This document shows, in pieces, positions 1 to 10,900 of a DNA stretch of 64,000 bases. This stretch comes from Turritopsis dohrnii (Eukaryota > Cnidaria > Hydrozoa > Anthoathecata > Oceaniidae): assembly GCA_027922465.2 (NCBI GenBank), contig BQMF02000116.1, forward strand, positions 434,001 through 498,000, given 5' to 3'. The notes beneath the pieces were generated by a model that saw nothing but the letters and a program-made list of their open reading frames with translations, was not told the origin of the DNA and ran no database searches. Position numbers and translations under genes: made by a program. The number at the start of each line of letters is the position of its first letter. Positions within the stretch are counted from its first letter, which is position 1.

Positions 1-49
1 GCTGTGACAAGCGTGGAATGGCTGTTTTAACATAGTTTTCATATGTTTT

Positions 50-448
50 GGACTTAGGCCTATATTGACAAAAGAAATTTTAAAAGCGTGGACTTAGGCC
101 CTTTTATAAATAAATTCAAACGGTGCTAAGTCCCAAAAATAAGAATTTGGTAAGTTTTAAAAAGGCCTAAGTCCTTTCCACTGTTTCTATTTAATAGGAG
201 ATGATCTATACAAGTTGCAACATGAGGATTCTTAATGGAAAAAAATTATAATAATCATAGCTTTCAGAAAATCCTTACTTCAATACATTGATATGAGAAG
301 TGGCTTCAGAATAAGGAAAATACTTTAATCGCATTTTTTTCAAAATCACAAAAATGGACTTAGGCCCCTTTAAAATTAAGGCTGCTTGGACTTAGGCCCC
401 TTTAAAATTAAGGCTCTCAGGACTTAGGCCCCTTTAAAAATAAGGTAG
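50..448. repeat. GGACTTAGGCC repeat cluster
   Basis: The motif GGACTTAGGCC recurs at about 50, 90, 356, 388 and 420, and in inverted form at about 164-174. The last three direct copies form a tandem array with an exact 32-bp period (356, 388, 420); each unit continues with CCCTTTAAAA. The mix of direct and inverted copies suggests the edge of a repeat-rich non-autonomous transposon or a small satellite whose other end lies left of the window. No coding potential is seen. Confidence 0.75.
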
Positions 449-1176
449 CGAAATTGTGTTCAGACGCCAATAGAATTAAAACTAAAACTAAATAGCATAA
501 AAATTTAAAAACAGAGAATGCAGAATACAAGATATAAATAATCAATCAGGCATACAAGTCTACAATGATCACTCTTTTTCTTCTTCAGCATCTCATAATT
601 TCATAGATTAATAGAAGCCCAGAACACTACATTATACTAGACTAAATCTAAAGTAAAATTAATTTCATAGTCTAGTGTAGAAGCACAACACAGTAATACT
701 GCACAGAATGACGAAAAATGATCTGCTTCCTGAAAGTCATCTCCTATTTAAGGACATGTTATTTATTCATAGCAGCGAAAAAATTACTGGGAGATGTCAC
801 ATGGCTTTTTTATGTTTTTTTTATTCTTTTTGGCCAATTTTTTGCTTTTTTTGTAACAGCAGGCAATTTTTTCCATTTTCATGAAATTTTGTGATTTTAT
901 GCCGGAGCCCTGTATTATTATTATCAATTATAATTATACAGGTTCACCACTTCAGAATATTTACAAAGTATCTGTTATAAATGTAGAGGACCTGTTAAAC
1001 TGAACTTATAAAAACAGAGCAGAGATGTAAAATAAAAATAGAAATACTGGCATTAAAATATACTATTCTAGTCAGTAAAAGTCAGTAAGTCAGTAAAAGT
1101 CAGTAAAAGAATAAAAAGTATAAAAAGCAAAAACAAGGGGAGTAATCCGTAAAAAATAAAAGCAGTTAACCCACTG
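449..1176. other. AT-rich stretch without a recognised gene
   Basis: No convincing coding frame or RNA gene is seen. A short GTCAGTAAAA microrepeat occurs near 1070-1107, just before the LINE coding remnant. The right part may be the LINE 5' untranslated region, but I cannot fix its 5' end. Confidence 0.5.
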
Positions 1177-2165
1177 ATGAGGATGAACCAACCACTTCAA
1201 TCAAAAGGACATCCTACTCTGATAAAGAAATTGAGAACTGGTGGATCTGGCTTAAAGCGTGGCCACATAAACATAAATGGATTGTACAATAAACTTGAGG
1301 AGATCAAACTATTACTCAAAGAGACTGATTTCAATATATTGGCAATTACTGAAACTCACCTAAATGAGGAATTTCACAAAGATGAAGAACTTAAAATTGA
1401 TGATTATGACTTTTTGAGAAACGACCGAAAGACGAATAGCTGGGGAGGTGTACTTGTCTATTACAAAATATTTCTCGAAATTGATGAAGTAGAAATTGAA
1501 ACTGATATTGAATCAATATGGCTTGATATCATTGTGAACTCTCAAAAATATCTTGTTGGAGCCATCTATCGTCCACCAAAGTACAAACAATTTCTTCAAA
1601 AAATCAGTGTGATCGTTGAACGTGTTTGCCACCGCTCAAATATATTTCTACTTGGGGACTTTAATATTGACTTATCAGAAGATGATAAGTCACTTACAAA
1701 AGAGTTCAAACAGACTCTTGCTGCTCATAGTCTCACGAATGTTATCATGAAATTTACCAGAATCACAGAAACATCTAAAATGCTTATTGATCTCGCCATC
1801 ACTACAAATCCAGATAAACTGATAAAAAGTGGAACTTACGCAATGGGCTTATCTGATCATGATCTCATTTTCATCATTATTCAGTTACATAGAGCGAAAA
1901 TTCCGCCTAAGATCATATCCGTTCACAACTATAAAGATATCAATACTGCTAAGATCAAAAATGAACTAGAAACTGTTCCATGGCACATCGTCAGTATCTT
2001 TGATGATGTTGATGACTCCTTGTGGTGCTGGGAGCACTTATACCGCAGTGTCATTTCAGAACATGTTAACAAGAAAAGTCAAAGTTCTGAAAAATAATCA
2101 GCCCTGGATCACTGGAGAAGTCAGGAAAGCTATAAATAATAGATATAAACTATTGATGGAAAGCT
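1177..2165 (+). pseudogene. LINE endonuclease (APE-like) remnant
   Basis: The first frame gives 306 residues of an apurinic-like endonuclease of a non-LTR retrotransposon. Visible family motifs are HININGLYNK near the N-terminus, LAITETHLNE, GGVLVYYK, GAIYRPP, LLGDFNID and GLSDHDLI, in the order expected for the EEP nuclease that nicks target DNA for target-primed reverse transcription. The frame ends at 2097, but homologous coding (NNQPWITGEVRKAINNRY) continues in another frame from about 2085, so there is a frameshift and this copy is dead. It belongs with the reverse-transcriptase pieces at 2223-3184, 3513-3906 and 5590-6137. Confidence 0.85.
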
Positions 2166-2222
2166 AGATCCACACCGCGTAACTCAAAGGAATGGCATAA
2201 CTACAAGAAAGCAAGGAATACC

Positions 2223-3184
2223 ATGTACAAATATCACCCGTTTGACCAAAGCCAACTACTGGAAAACAAATTTACTTCATGCGAATCGTCTGAATTTTGG
2301 TCGTTAGTCAAAAAATTTAAAGGGAAATCCAAAAACCAACATATTGGCCCATTAAAATGTGAAAATAAGACTGTCACAAATGAAGTTGAAAAAGCCAACA
2401 CCATGAACACTTTTTTCACCAACATTGGCAAAAAATGGGTAACTCCACCAGAAGTGAATGCTGATGGTACCTTGAACTCTTACATCTATCGAGTTACTCC
2501 AACCACTAGTAAAATTCAACTATCTACCGAGTTACTCAGAAAGTCATTCAAAGCTGCAGTTAAAATTGGCAAAGCATGTGGCCCAGACAATATAACAGCA
2601 AAAGACTTAAATCTTGATAGTGAAAGTACAATCGTCAGACTAGAAAATGTTGTCAGGCCCAGCTTATACACAGGAAAATTCCCTTCAAAATGGAAAGTTT
2701 CAAAAGTTTCTGCAATATTTAAAAAAGGCTTGAAATCTGTTTTCTCAAACTATCAACCAATCTCCTTGCTCTCCATACCAAGCAAAATCATTGAACACCT
2801 CGTATGTTCTCAATTGAATAGCCATTTAAGAGAACATAACTTGCAAACAGAACACCAATGGGGATTTCGCCCTCAATGATCAGCTGAAGATATTCTTCTG
2901 TATATGACTGAAAAGTGGCAAAAGACAATCGATTCTGGCAAAACCGTGGCTTTATTATTCATAGATTTTCGTAAAGCACTCGACACCGTTTCACACCCCA
3001 TCCTCATAAAGAAACTTAGTGCTTGTGGTTTTTTGGGTGAATTTCTAGCATACCTTGAAAGTTACCTGACAGATTGTAAACAATTTACAGTCTTAAATGG
3101 AACTAAATCAAACCTTGCAAAGGTAGAATTTGGAGTACCACAAGGTTCACTGATTGGCCTACCAAGCTTCTCCTTAAATTTAAT
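2223..3184 (+). pseudogene. LINE reverse transcriptase, N-terminal part (broken)
   Basis: This continues the plus-strand LINE. It carries the RT lead-in (KACGPDNI, PSKWKVSKVSAIFKKG, the NYQPISLLS region, HQWGFRPQ), motif A (LLFIDFRKALDTVSH) and motif B (GVPQGSLIG). A TGA at 2877-2879 interrupts the frame, which resumes unchanged at 2880, so this is a point stop and not a shift. Coding breaks at about 3184, where a tRNA-derived SINE is inserted. The polymerase frame is non-functional. Confidence 0.85.
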
Positions 3185-3510
3185 GGCACCGTAGTATAGT
3201 GGTTATCACTCTCGTACTTCATGCAGGAGATTGGGGTTCAATTCCCCTTGGCGGCGATTCACTAAGCGCGAGTGAATGTACCATAGCGCCGGGTCGACCC
3301 ATGCCATGTGAGGGAAATTGGGTAGATGATACATCAGGTGTTGCAGGTCATCCAGAAGAGCACAGGCCCTTGATTGGGTTTGTGTCACTCATGAGAGTGT
3401 CAAATACTTCGGAGCCACAAACCTAAGCCGTGGCCCCTCCTGGAAAGCAGATGCAGTAGCAACTGAGTGAGGCTAGCCACGTAAAACAATACCAAATAAA
3501 TAAGTAAACG
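3185..3510 (+). mobile_element. tRNA-derived SINE inserted in LINE
   Basis: The first roughly 75 bases (from GGCACCGTAGTATAGTGG) form a tRNA-like head: a D-arm/box A region (GTAGTATAGTGGTTATCA) and a T-arm with box B (GGGGTTCAATTCCCC) whose stem pairs. An unrelated body of about 230 bp follows, then a short A-rich tail (CCAAATAAATAAGTAA). The LINE protein is interrupted exactly here: the RT motif B side ends at 3184 and the next conserved block resumes in frame at about 3513. Head, body and A-rich tail indicate a SINE, not a working tRNA gene. I could not define target-site duplications with confidence. Confidence 0.8.
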
Positions 3511-3512
3511 AT

Positions 3513-3906
3513 ATGGAGGAAAATGTAGACTGTGACTTAGACCAACTTCCTGACAACTCGACAACGCACATCACCGGTCCCTCAGTTGATAGTGTCATGA
3601 TGAATTTAAAGAAATGCACTGGTCAACTTGAGTCATATTCCAAACAAAACTCTTTGACAATCCATCCCGATAAATGCAAAATCATAATTTTATCGAAAAA
3701 TCGTTTTATTGGCCCTCTTATGAACATTGAAACATCTGGTAAAAGTGTTGTCACCGTGAAATCGACCAAATGCCTGGACATAACAATTGATGATGAACTG
3801 AAATGGGACACTCACATCCAAAAAGTTTCAAAAAAATTTAGTGTCAAAGTAAAAAAACTTTATCAAATGAGGGGAATTCCGAAATCCACATTATCCACGT
3901 ATTTAC
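3513..3906 (+). pseudogene. LINE reverse transcriptase, middle part
   Basis: This resumes the same plus-strand LINE after the SINE. The catalytic Y/F-A-D-D box should lie at its start, but the sequence reads LPDNSTTHIT, so the aspartate pair is lost. Then come the palm/thumb blocks (LTIHPDKCKIIILSK, a KCLDITIDDELKWDTHI block, YQMRGIPKSTLSTYL). Coding stops at about 3906 where a second LINE is inserted in the opposite orientation. Joining this end to 5590 restores the expected order (STLSTYL then FQRMLPSILLSILYGILIWGN). Confidence 0.8.
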
Positions 3907-5590
3907 CTTACCTTGTTACCTTGTTACAGGTTTCGTATGGTAGTTACACATCCATCCTGAGAGGACCAATGTAGGATTTCATATTGATGATGCTGTTTGA
4001 CTCGGATCGTCTCATTCCAGTATAACCAGGCATCAATGGCTCATCAGGAATTCCAAAGAGATATTTATCCAGTTCATGTTTGAATTTGTCTTTAGTACAT
4101 CCACTGAGGCTCCTCAGATAGCTGGGTATTGCATTAAATAGCCGTGGTCCCTGCATTTTGAAACTCGAGTACACAAGTTTTTGCCAAGGTCCCCTTTGTA
4201 CCATAGGGATATTACATTTCCTTCCTTGTCTGGGATTGCGATAGCTAGTAATGTCTCCAACATTTGGTACTAGATTTTCAAGGATGCTCCAGGTGTAAAT
4301 GATGATATATCTTTCTCGCCTTCTTTGCAGAGAATACATTTTTAATTTTTTGAGTCGCTCCCAGTAATTTAGATTTTGTAGATTCTTTATCTTTCTAGTG
4401 AATGACTTTTGTACGTCTTCTATTAATTGGATCCACTTTACTTCATTTGGCGACCATAGTTGTGCACAGTATTCCAGGTGAGGAATGACCAACGATTTCC
4501 ACAAAGTTAGCATGAGTGTCTGCTCCCTAGAGTTGAACGTTCGCAAAATCCAGCCAACCAAAACGTGGGCTTTTTCAACTGTGTTAGTGATGTGCTGCTT
4601 GAAGGTTGCATCATCAGTTAGCGTTACCCCAAGATCCTTAACAGTGGATTTTAGTTCATTAATTTTCCCTTCACCAGTGAAGTAGTTTCCGGTAGCAGTG
4701 AGTTTTTTGCCGTATCGGAGGTGCTCAAACTTTTTCCCGTTTAATGTCATATTGTTTTGTTCTGACCATTCATAGACTTTATTAAGGTCATTCTGCAGGT
4801 GAAATTGGTCAATAATGCCATTTATTTCTTTCATTATCCTTGTGTCATCAGCAAAACTTGACAATTCAGTTTGGTTGGTTTCTTTGTCTATATCTGCAAT
4901 CATAATAAGGAAAAACAAAGGTCCAAGGATTGATCCCTGAGGTACTCCTGATTGTATCTTGCCTTGGTACGAATGGTGACCATCGACAAATACAATTTGA
5001 TTTCGGTCTTGCAGGAAAGACTCAATCCATTTAAGCAGCTTCCCTGTTATTCCGAGTGATTTGAGTTTTGATAGCAGTATCTTGTGATCTACCTTGTCAA
5101 AGGCTTTTGAGAAGTCTAGATAAATCACATCTACATCACTTCCCTCTTCCAGCTTTGATAATATACTATCATAATGACTAAGTAATTGACTAAGACAAGA
5201 TCGTCCTTGCCTAAATCCATGTTGTGTCGAGTTGAAAAGGTTGTTGGTATCCAGAAATTCCACCATTTTCTTCCTTACAACTTTCTCAAACACTTTGGTG
5301 AGGTGTGATGTTAAGGAGACAGGACGGTAGTTGGATGGCTCTCCTTGATCTCCTCCTTTTGAAATCGGGGTAATACGATTTCTTTTATGAATTTCTTTTG
5401 TTTCTACTTGATCAGGGCAACTTCGCCAGAATATTGTAAGTGGCTTTGCAAGTTCCTCCTTGCAGTTTTTAAGTATAACAGCTGGAAATCCGTCTGGACC
5501 AGGTGCAGCATTTGGTGTCAGAGTTGAAATAGCTTCAATAATGTCTCTTTCACCAAAAATTATGTCTTCAAGCAAATTTGGACACATATT
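3900..5590 (-). mobile_element. 5'-truncated CR1/L2-like LINE on the minus strand
   Basis: The element lies in opposite orientation inside the older plus-strand LINE. Its 3' end, at the low-coordinate side, carries a short tandem tail seen on the plus strand as TTACCTTGTTACCTTGTTAC (about 3906-3925), typical of CR1/L2-clade elements that end in microsatellite-like repeats. The 5' end is truncated within the region upstream of the RT core, so no endonuclease remains. The host LINE resumes directly at about 5590. Confidence 0.8.
3944..5587 (-). CDS. Non-LTR reverse transcriptase, uninterrupted frame
   Basis: This is a 547-residue open frame with all RT core motifs in order: the N-terminal APGPDGFPAVILK block, NYRPVSLTS, HGFRQGRSC, motif A (YLDFSKAFDKVDHK), motif B (SGVPQGSILGPL), catalytic motif C (SSFADDT, aspartates intact), GVTLTDDATFKQHI and the C-terminal PHLEYCAQLWSP and RRRERY blocks. 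The enzyme would copy its RNA at a nicked target. The first Met (MCPNLLEDI) is only the first ATG after the truncation; the real protein began upstream with an endonuclease. No stops or shifts in 1.6 kb suggest a recent insertion. Alone it is probably inactive for lack of promoter and endonuclease. Confidence 0.85.
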   Translation of the reverse strand: MCPNLLEDIIFGERDIIEAISTLTPNAAPGPDGFPAVILKNCKEELAKPLTIFWRSCPDQVETKEIHKRNRITPISKGGDQGEPSNYRPVSLTSHLTKVFEKVVRKKMVEFLDTNNLFNSTQHGFRQGRSCLSQLLSHYDSILSKLEEGSDVDVIYLDFSKAFDKVDHKILLSKLKSLGITGKLLKWIESFLQDRNQIVFVDGHHSYQGKIQSGVPQGSILGPLFFLIMIADIDKETNQTELSSFADDTRIMKEINGIIDQFHLQNDLNKVYEWSEQNNMTLNGKKFEHLRYGKKLTATGNYFTGEGKINELKSTVKDLGVTLTDDATFKQHITNTVEKAHVLVGWILRTFNSREQTLMLTLWKSLVIPHLEYCAQLWSPNEVKWIQLIEDVQKSFTRKIKNLQNLNYWERLKKLKMYSLQRRRERYIIIYTWSILENLVPNVGDITSYRNPRQGRKCNIPMVQRGPWQKLVYSSFKMQGPRLFNAIPSYLRSLSGCTKDKFKHELDKYLFGIPDEPLMPGYTGMRRSESNSIINMKSYIGPLRMDV

Positions 5591-6137
5591 TTATTTCCAA
5601 AGAATGTTACCATCAATTCTACTATCAATTCTATATGGTATTCTCATATGGGGAAATTGCACACCCTCACTCATGTCTAACATCGACAAAGTCCATATCA
5701 GGGCTGCTCGTTTTATCAATCGTGTGAAAAAATCTGTCCCAGACTCTGCTGTCCTTAGTACAGTAAAGTGGCAACCCATTAATAATTTATTAACTACTAT
5801 AAACTATATAACTACTATAAAAGAAGCATCGCTTGCAAAGCATACAAAATTTATAATGGTCTTTCTTCACCACTGCTAACAGATCTTATCAAAAAATCAA
5901 CCTCACATGCAAACAGAAATGCCTTCAAAATCGATCTTCCATCATTCAAGTATGTGGACCATAAACTATCATTTCAATATAGAGTACCAATTGTCTGGAA
6001 TAATTCCAAATTCGATCAGGGAGAAAACCTCGAACAATGCCTATAAACAAGCGTTGAAAAACTCTGATGCTATCGACAAAATAAACTTTAAAATTACTGG
6101 AAGAGCCATATATTATAGAGATTACATTTATTATTAA
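5590..6137 (+). pseudogene. LINE C-terminal region, end of the interrupted host LINE
   Basis: This is the last part of the plus-strand LINE, after the nested minus-strand LINE. It encodes LLSILYGILIWGN, HIRAARFINRV and the final block with YQLSGIIPNSI and GRAIYYRDYIYY, spread over two frames (5590-5879, then 5907-6137). A frameshift near 5880 separates them. The order of blocks matches the C-terminus of endonuclease-RT LINE polyproteins. Confidence 0.75.
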
Positions 6138-6645
6138 AACAAAGTATTTAATTTATACACTTTTCTACAGCATTTTCCTTTTACATTTCAAGTTTTAATT
6201 CTTCAGTTTTTAATTCTCAGCCAAATTAATCCAGTCTCACTTTAGGCCATGGGTTCTTATTTCCAGGCCAAGTGTATTTCTCCTAGTCCTCTTTGGCTCA
6301 CCTTGTGATTTCCCTTGTGCACTATTTTGCCTTTTAGTCTCAATTCTAGTTTTGTCTACACCATTTTCCCAATTTATAAACACATTTTATCTAGTATTTT
6401 ATATTTTTACGATATTTTATCACAAGTTTTTTTCTTTTTAAATTTTAGATTCCAAAATTCAATTTGCTAGCTCAAGTCTAATTTTTCCACATTGCCCAAA
6501 TTTAATCTAAGTCTTCTGTGATCTTGTGTGTTTTTTAATTTTTTGCTTATTTATCTAGTAGGTCCACATCAGTGATTCACTGCCTTATATATATTGTATT
6601 ATATATAAGATTTGTATATAGCTCTCGACCTTCTTTACCAAATAA

Positions 6646-6683
<38 letters not shown>

Positions 6684-6697
6684 TAATAACAATAATG
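6138..6697 (+). mobile_element. LINE 3' untranslated region and (AAT)n tail
   Basis: This non-coding sequence follows the last LINE codons and ends in a run of AAT units (about 6642-6697) with occasional AAC variants. A trinucleotide tail at this position fits the 3' end of the plus-strand LINE. The minus-strand LINE at 61645-62560 has the same kind of tail, suggesting related families. Confidence 0.65.
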
Positions 6698-6774
6698 TTA
6701 AAAACAAGTAAGTTAACTACTGTTGTATAAGCCGTACTTGAAATGACTAAGGTTAAGGTTATTTCGAATTACGG

Positions 6775-7200
6775 AAAAGAAATGAATGAATGAATGATAT
6801 TTATTTGTCAACAAAAGTAATTCTAAGATGCTAAAAAAATACAATTTGACTGGAGACCATCCCAATACAATAGACTAATCTAAACAGAGAGGGTAGCAAC
6901 CAAAATAAATAATACAAATACATTAACATAAGTTAAGCAACACAAAACCATACACTGAAATATAAGAAAACAATAGCACAAAAAACAAACAAACAAACAA
7001 ACAAAACAAAATTGCTACTGTCTGCGTATTGTGAAACCACTGACAAGGTTTTTTAGTTGGCTTAGAGGTATGGAACTTAGTTCCAGTTGACTAAAAGTAG
7101 ATTGGAAGAAATTCCAAAAAGTTATGGGTATAGGTAATAATGTATTCCAAAGGATTTAGTATTGACTAAGGGTTTAGATAGAGGAATAATAAGGAAAACT
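6775..7200 (-). mobile_element. LINE 3' fragment with short-repeat tail
   Basis: Read on the minus strand, about 7010-7140 encodes a LINE C-terminal block (WNFFQSTFSQLELSSIPLSQ, then LKNLVSGF) that resembles the C-terminus seen at 38371-38676 (WNQFQQNFPNLNLSDITPFK). It is followed by untranslated sequence and a TCAT-repeat tail (seen as ATGAATGAATGAATGA on the plus strand, about 6783-6797). Only the 3' end is present. A CAAA microsatellite lies at about 6984-7006. Confidence 0.6.
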
Positions 7201-7932
7201 GTCAACAAGGACAGACAAGGGTGGGTTATGTAATGTGTTAAGTATGTGTTAAAGCATTAAAAATTTCAGGCAGAAGAATCTGGAAGAAGAATATAAAGCT
7301 AGCAATCCCAGCTCTCTCTCTCCTGCGCTGCTGACACGAAAGGCGATATACGAATGTGAAGTAATATTCAATTGTATGGATTTTTGAAAGAACAGTTGCA
7401 TTCAATTCTCTATAGATTCCTTGATTATATTCCCTCGATTACCTATGATATTACCACTCTTGGCCCGAAGAGAAAGCCTTTGTGTTTGTGCCTGTCCTGT
7501 GCAAAGTATTGTATTTCAAAACAGTTAAAAAAAAAAACCAAAAAAACGAGAGCCAGTGAAGTCTTAAGCGCTTCGCTCCGAATTCTCCGAATTCAAAACA
7601 GTTATGGAGCGCCATAACGATTACGGTTTTGCTGAGACAAGAGAAAGTACAAGAAAGGAAAGACCAATTATAAGTTTATTTACTACTTGTTGATTATACG
7701 TAAAACCTCTGGTAGCATTGTTTCATATAAAAAACTCTTTTCTAGATTAGTTAATTGACCATGAGTACACGGAATTCATTGTTATTTTCTTGGCTTTGTG
7801 TTTCCTGTCCTGTCTCACACTCACTTCACTAGCTAGCTACTAGTAGCTATACTACTTTTCAAAAAAAAAATTTTTTTTTTTGAATTTATTTTATTTAAAT
7901 TAAGGAATGTAAAATAGGTGTAAGGAAGGAAG
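7201..7932. other. No recognised gene; A/T palindrome
   Basis: I see no convincing coding frame. The stretch includes a CT-rich run near 7310-7322 and a perfect A10/T11 palindrome at 7861-7881 that would extrude as a hairpin. Confidence 0.5.
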
Positions 7933-10900
7933 GAGTTAGGACCCATTTGACCAGAATCAGTCGCTAAAATAATCATGATTTATTGTAAAGAATTGCCTTG
8001 ATAATATTTTGTTTTACCCTCCTATTATTTGAATCCATCCGATTGAGTGATTGATGACAATCTAGCATAACCGCATAGAAACATAGCTCTAGAGAAAATT
8101 TGAGGCCGTTTATTTTTTTTATTTTTGGGTTAGAGTGCCTGCTCCCCTTACCTCTATTATGTGCCGCTTGCCGCTAACTTTGAGTTTATTTGATGGTTTA
8201 TTTCCTTCAAAGACAACAAATCAAACCTAACTAATTATTATCTAAAAGTATATTCATTCAGCCATCGTTATGGAAAGTTTCAAAGTGAATTGCCAAATAC
8301 TTACTGATTAATAGAGTAAAATCTGGCATCGGGTCGCGATCATTGTGAAAAAAAATATTAAAAATGGCTTCCTCGAAAAATAAATGCTTCAAAATTCAGT
8401 GTCATAAATAACGGAGCATATCGATTCCTTGTTATTCCTCTGCTGTCTTGAATGTTACCAACATCTGAGATTTTATCCACACAAACAGTTTTCTTGTATA
8501 TATCGTATACACGAGTAAACCATCTAAAGTTTACAGCAAGGTAATTCTGTAACCACGTGTCCTTTCTCCGCCATAGCAACAAAATTTGTTCTTGTTAGCA
8601 CTGATTTCAGCTTGATTACTCAAACAGTTAAATTTTTTTTACAGACATTCAATTAGTGCCAAATCCCACGTTGATAATATCACCCATAGATTTATCGTTC
8701 AAGAAAACGTGAAACTTGTTTCGTAGACCTTTTTACCCAAAGGACCCATTGTCATTAAAAAAATTTTATTGCGCTAACGCTTTTTATCAATTGCAATTTA
8801 AACTTTTTAGCAATTGCAACTTGAATTCTGTAGGATCATTCTAGCGTGTATCCTCCGCATGTTGAAAATCTCCATCACAAGTATAGAAACAATTGATTTC
8901 ATATGTTGCGAGTATAAATAGTAATTCCAGGCTGTACTCTGAGACGCGTGCGATCGCACGCGCAGGCACACACACAAGTTAGTTTACGTGTGCAATTAAT
9001 CGCACACGTAAAGTCGTATTATTAACTCGTTTTCTGGGGTTTTTTTCTCCAAGAATTGAGATCATGCAACTTACAGCTTAAGATCCTTAGTTTCTTCAGA
9101 AAATGTTTTAGCGAACAAAGTCTTATCTCTCATCTGCTCTTTCATGAATAACAATATATCTGTTCAGAGCCAACCTGAATCTCGTAGCTAATACATCGAC
9201 TCCTGACCTTGCAAAATACCACTTAGAGTAGAACCTCACTGCCAGTTGCCTTTGTTGTTGGTCCACTGGTCTTACCGAGAGCGAAATACCTGTGCAATAC
9301 TATACAAGTACGGAGATGTACGCCGCGTAATGCACTGAGATTCGAGTCTGCAATAGATTGCACTTACAGGCAGAACAGATTTCACTTTTGATTATTCCTG
9401 TTGACTATTTTGATTGGTATCTCTCTTCCAATTGTAAAAATATATCTCTCCTCCGTTGTTGCAACGAAATTGTAAATAGAAATTCAAATCAAATTCTTCG
9501 GAACAGCGGTGGAGAGATTTACGAAATAGTTATTTCTTCGCATATTTTCATTTTAACGAAGCTTTGTAAGATGTTTTTTATGTTTTAGTGTACACCTCTC
9601 CTTATTTCCACATTGCTCTTCTTCGTTGCTCAAATTAATCTATCCCTTATATTCCTATTTTCTATGTTCTCCTAAAATGATATATACATCCGGTATTCCA
9701 TGCGAATAAATACGTCATCAACATAAGCGAATCTAGACAAATGTTAATATAGCGTCAAGTGAAAAAAAACACACCTGATGTATTTAACGGAAATAAAAGA
9801 GAATGTCTGTTACGCTGAACGAAATATTAAAATAACTACGACCTTATGTATGATGACGTAAAACAATGTAAACAAACACACCTACTATCGAATAAGTCAG
9901 GTGGGCCATTTTCTTACTTTTTCATCTTCTTTTTATAAAATTCTTGAGTATCATTCGGATCAATGCAGGTGGTTTTCTTTATAAATTTTCAGTTAAAGAA
10001 ATGTTTTTTTTATATTTTATCTTGTCTCTGGGAAGGCAAAAAAAACGAGGCAGTAATAACTTTTTGGATCGCACACGATCGCAGGCGTCCTCCTCTTGGC
10101 ATGAGCGAATCGCCACACATGTATGTATTTCTTCCCGAAACAGTATGTAATTCAATACATGTTGATAATTACATTTGTGGTACATGCTTTTAACAAATTA
10201 ACGATGTCTGTGTTTATCGTATAATTACTCTGCAGGCTCACAATTAGGGCAATTCCCATCACATGTCTAGATTTTTGCGATCAAAAGTTGACTTGTCGAG
10301 ACGGCACTATTGTTTTCTAAAAAAACTTCGCTCATAAAAATATGGCTGCCTTCGATTTGTAAACAGTAAAGGCATGCATTTTTATTAAGCCTGTGGTTAT
10401 CTTATTTCTGGAGAAGCAAAGGAGGAAAGCACTTAAATTGAGAGAAAAGGGATTAAACTGTTACTATGAAGACTAAATTCCATAAAATTTTGTTTTTTGC
10501 ATCACTTTTGACGAACGTGAAATTAGTTAGCGGAAAGAGGAACAAGTTAGCGGAAAGAGGAACATCAACCTGATGATGTTTACAATTACAGTATTGTTAT
10601 CAATCTCATTCTCCTTGTTTGTTCTTGTTGATTTAGTATCTAGAATGACCAATTGTGGTGTTAAATCCATTTAACTGTGTTTTTACGTTTGCATTGACGA
10701 ATTTTGCAACATTATAATTAAAGTTAGCGGTAAGGGGAGCAGGCACTCTAGTGAAACTTTATGTAAAAACTTTTTACCACAGTATTTTTTCCCTTTCGGC
10801 TTAGTTTTTCAGAAAATGATAAGTAGAAGAAAACAAACAATTTCTACATCTCCGAAGGAGTACTACTTTTCTAGCGATACATTATTATCAGTTTCAATAA

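Noticed and set aside
3185..3260. Functional tRNA gene
   Set aside because: The tRNA-like head is followed by a SINE body and A-rich tail and sits inside a LINE; the acceptor stem does not close cleanly.
4485..4685. Plus-strand small frame over the LINE
   Set aside because: Antisense shadow of the minus-strand reverse-transcriptase frame.
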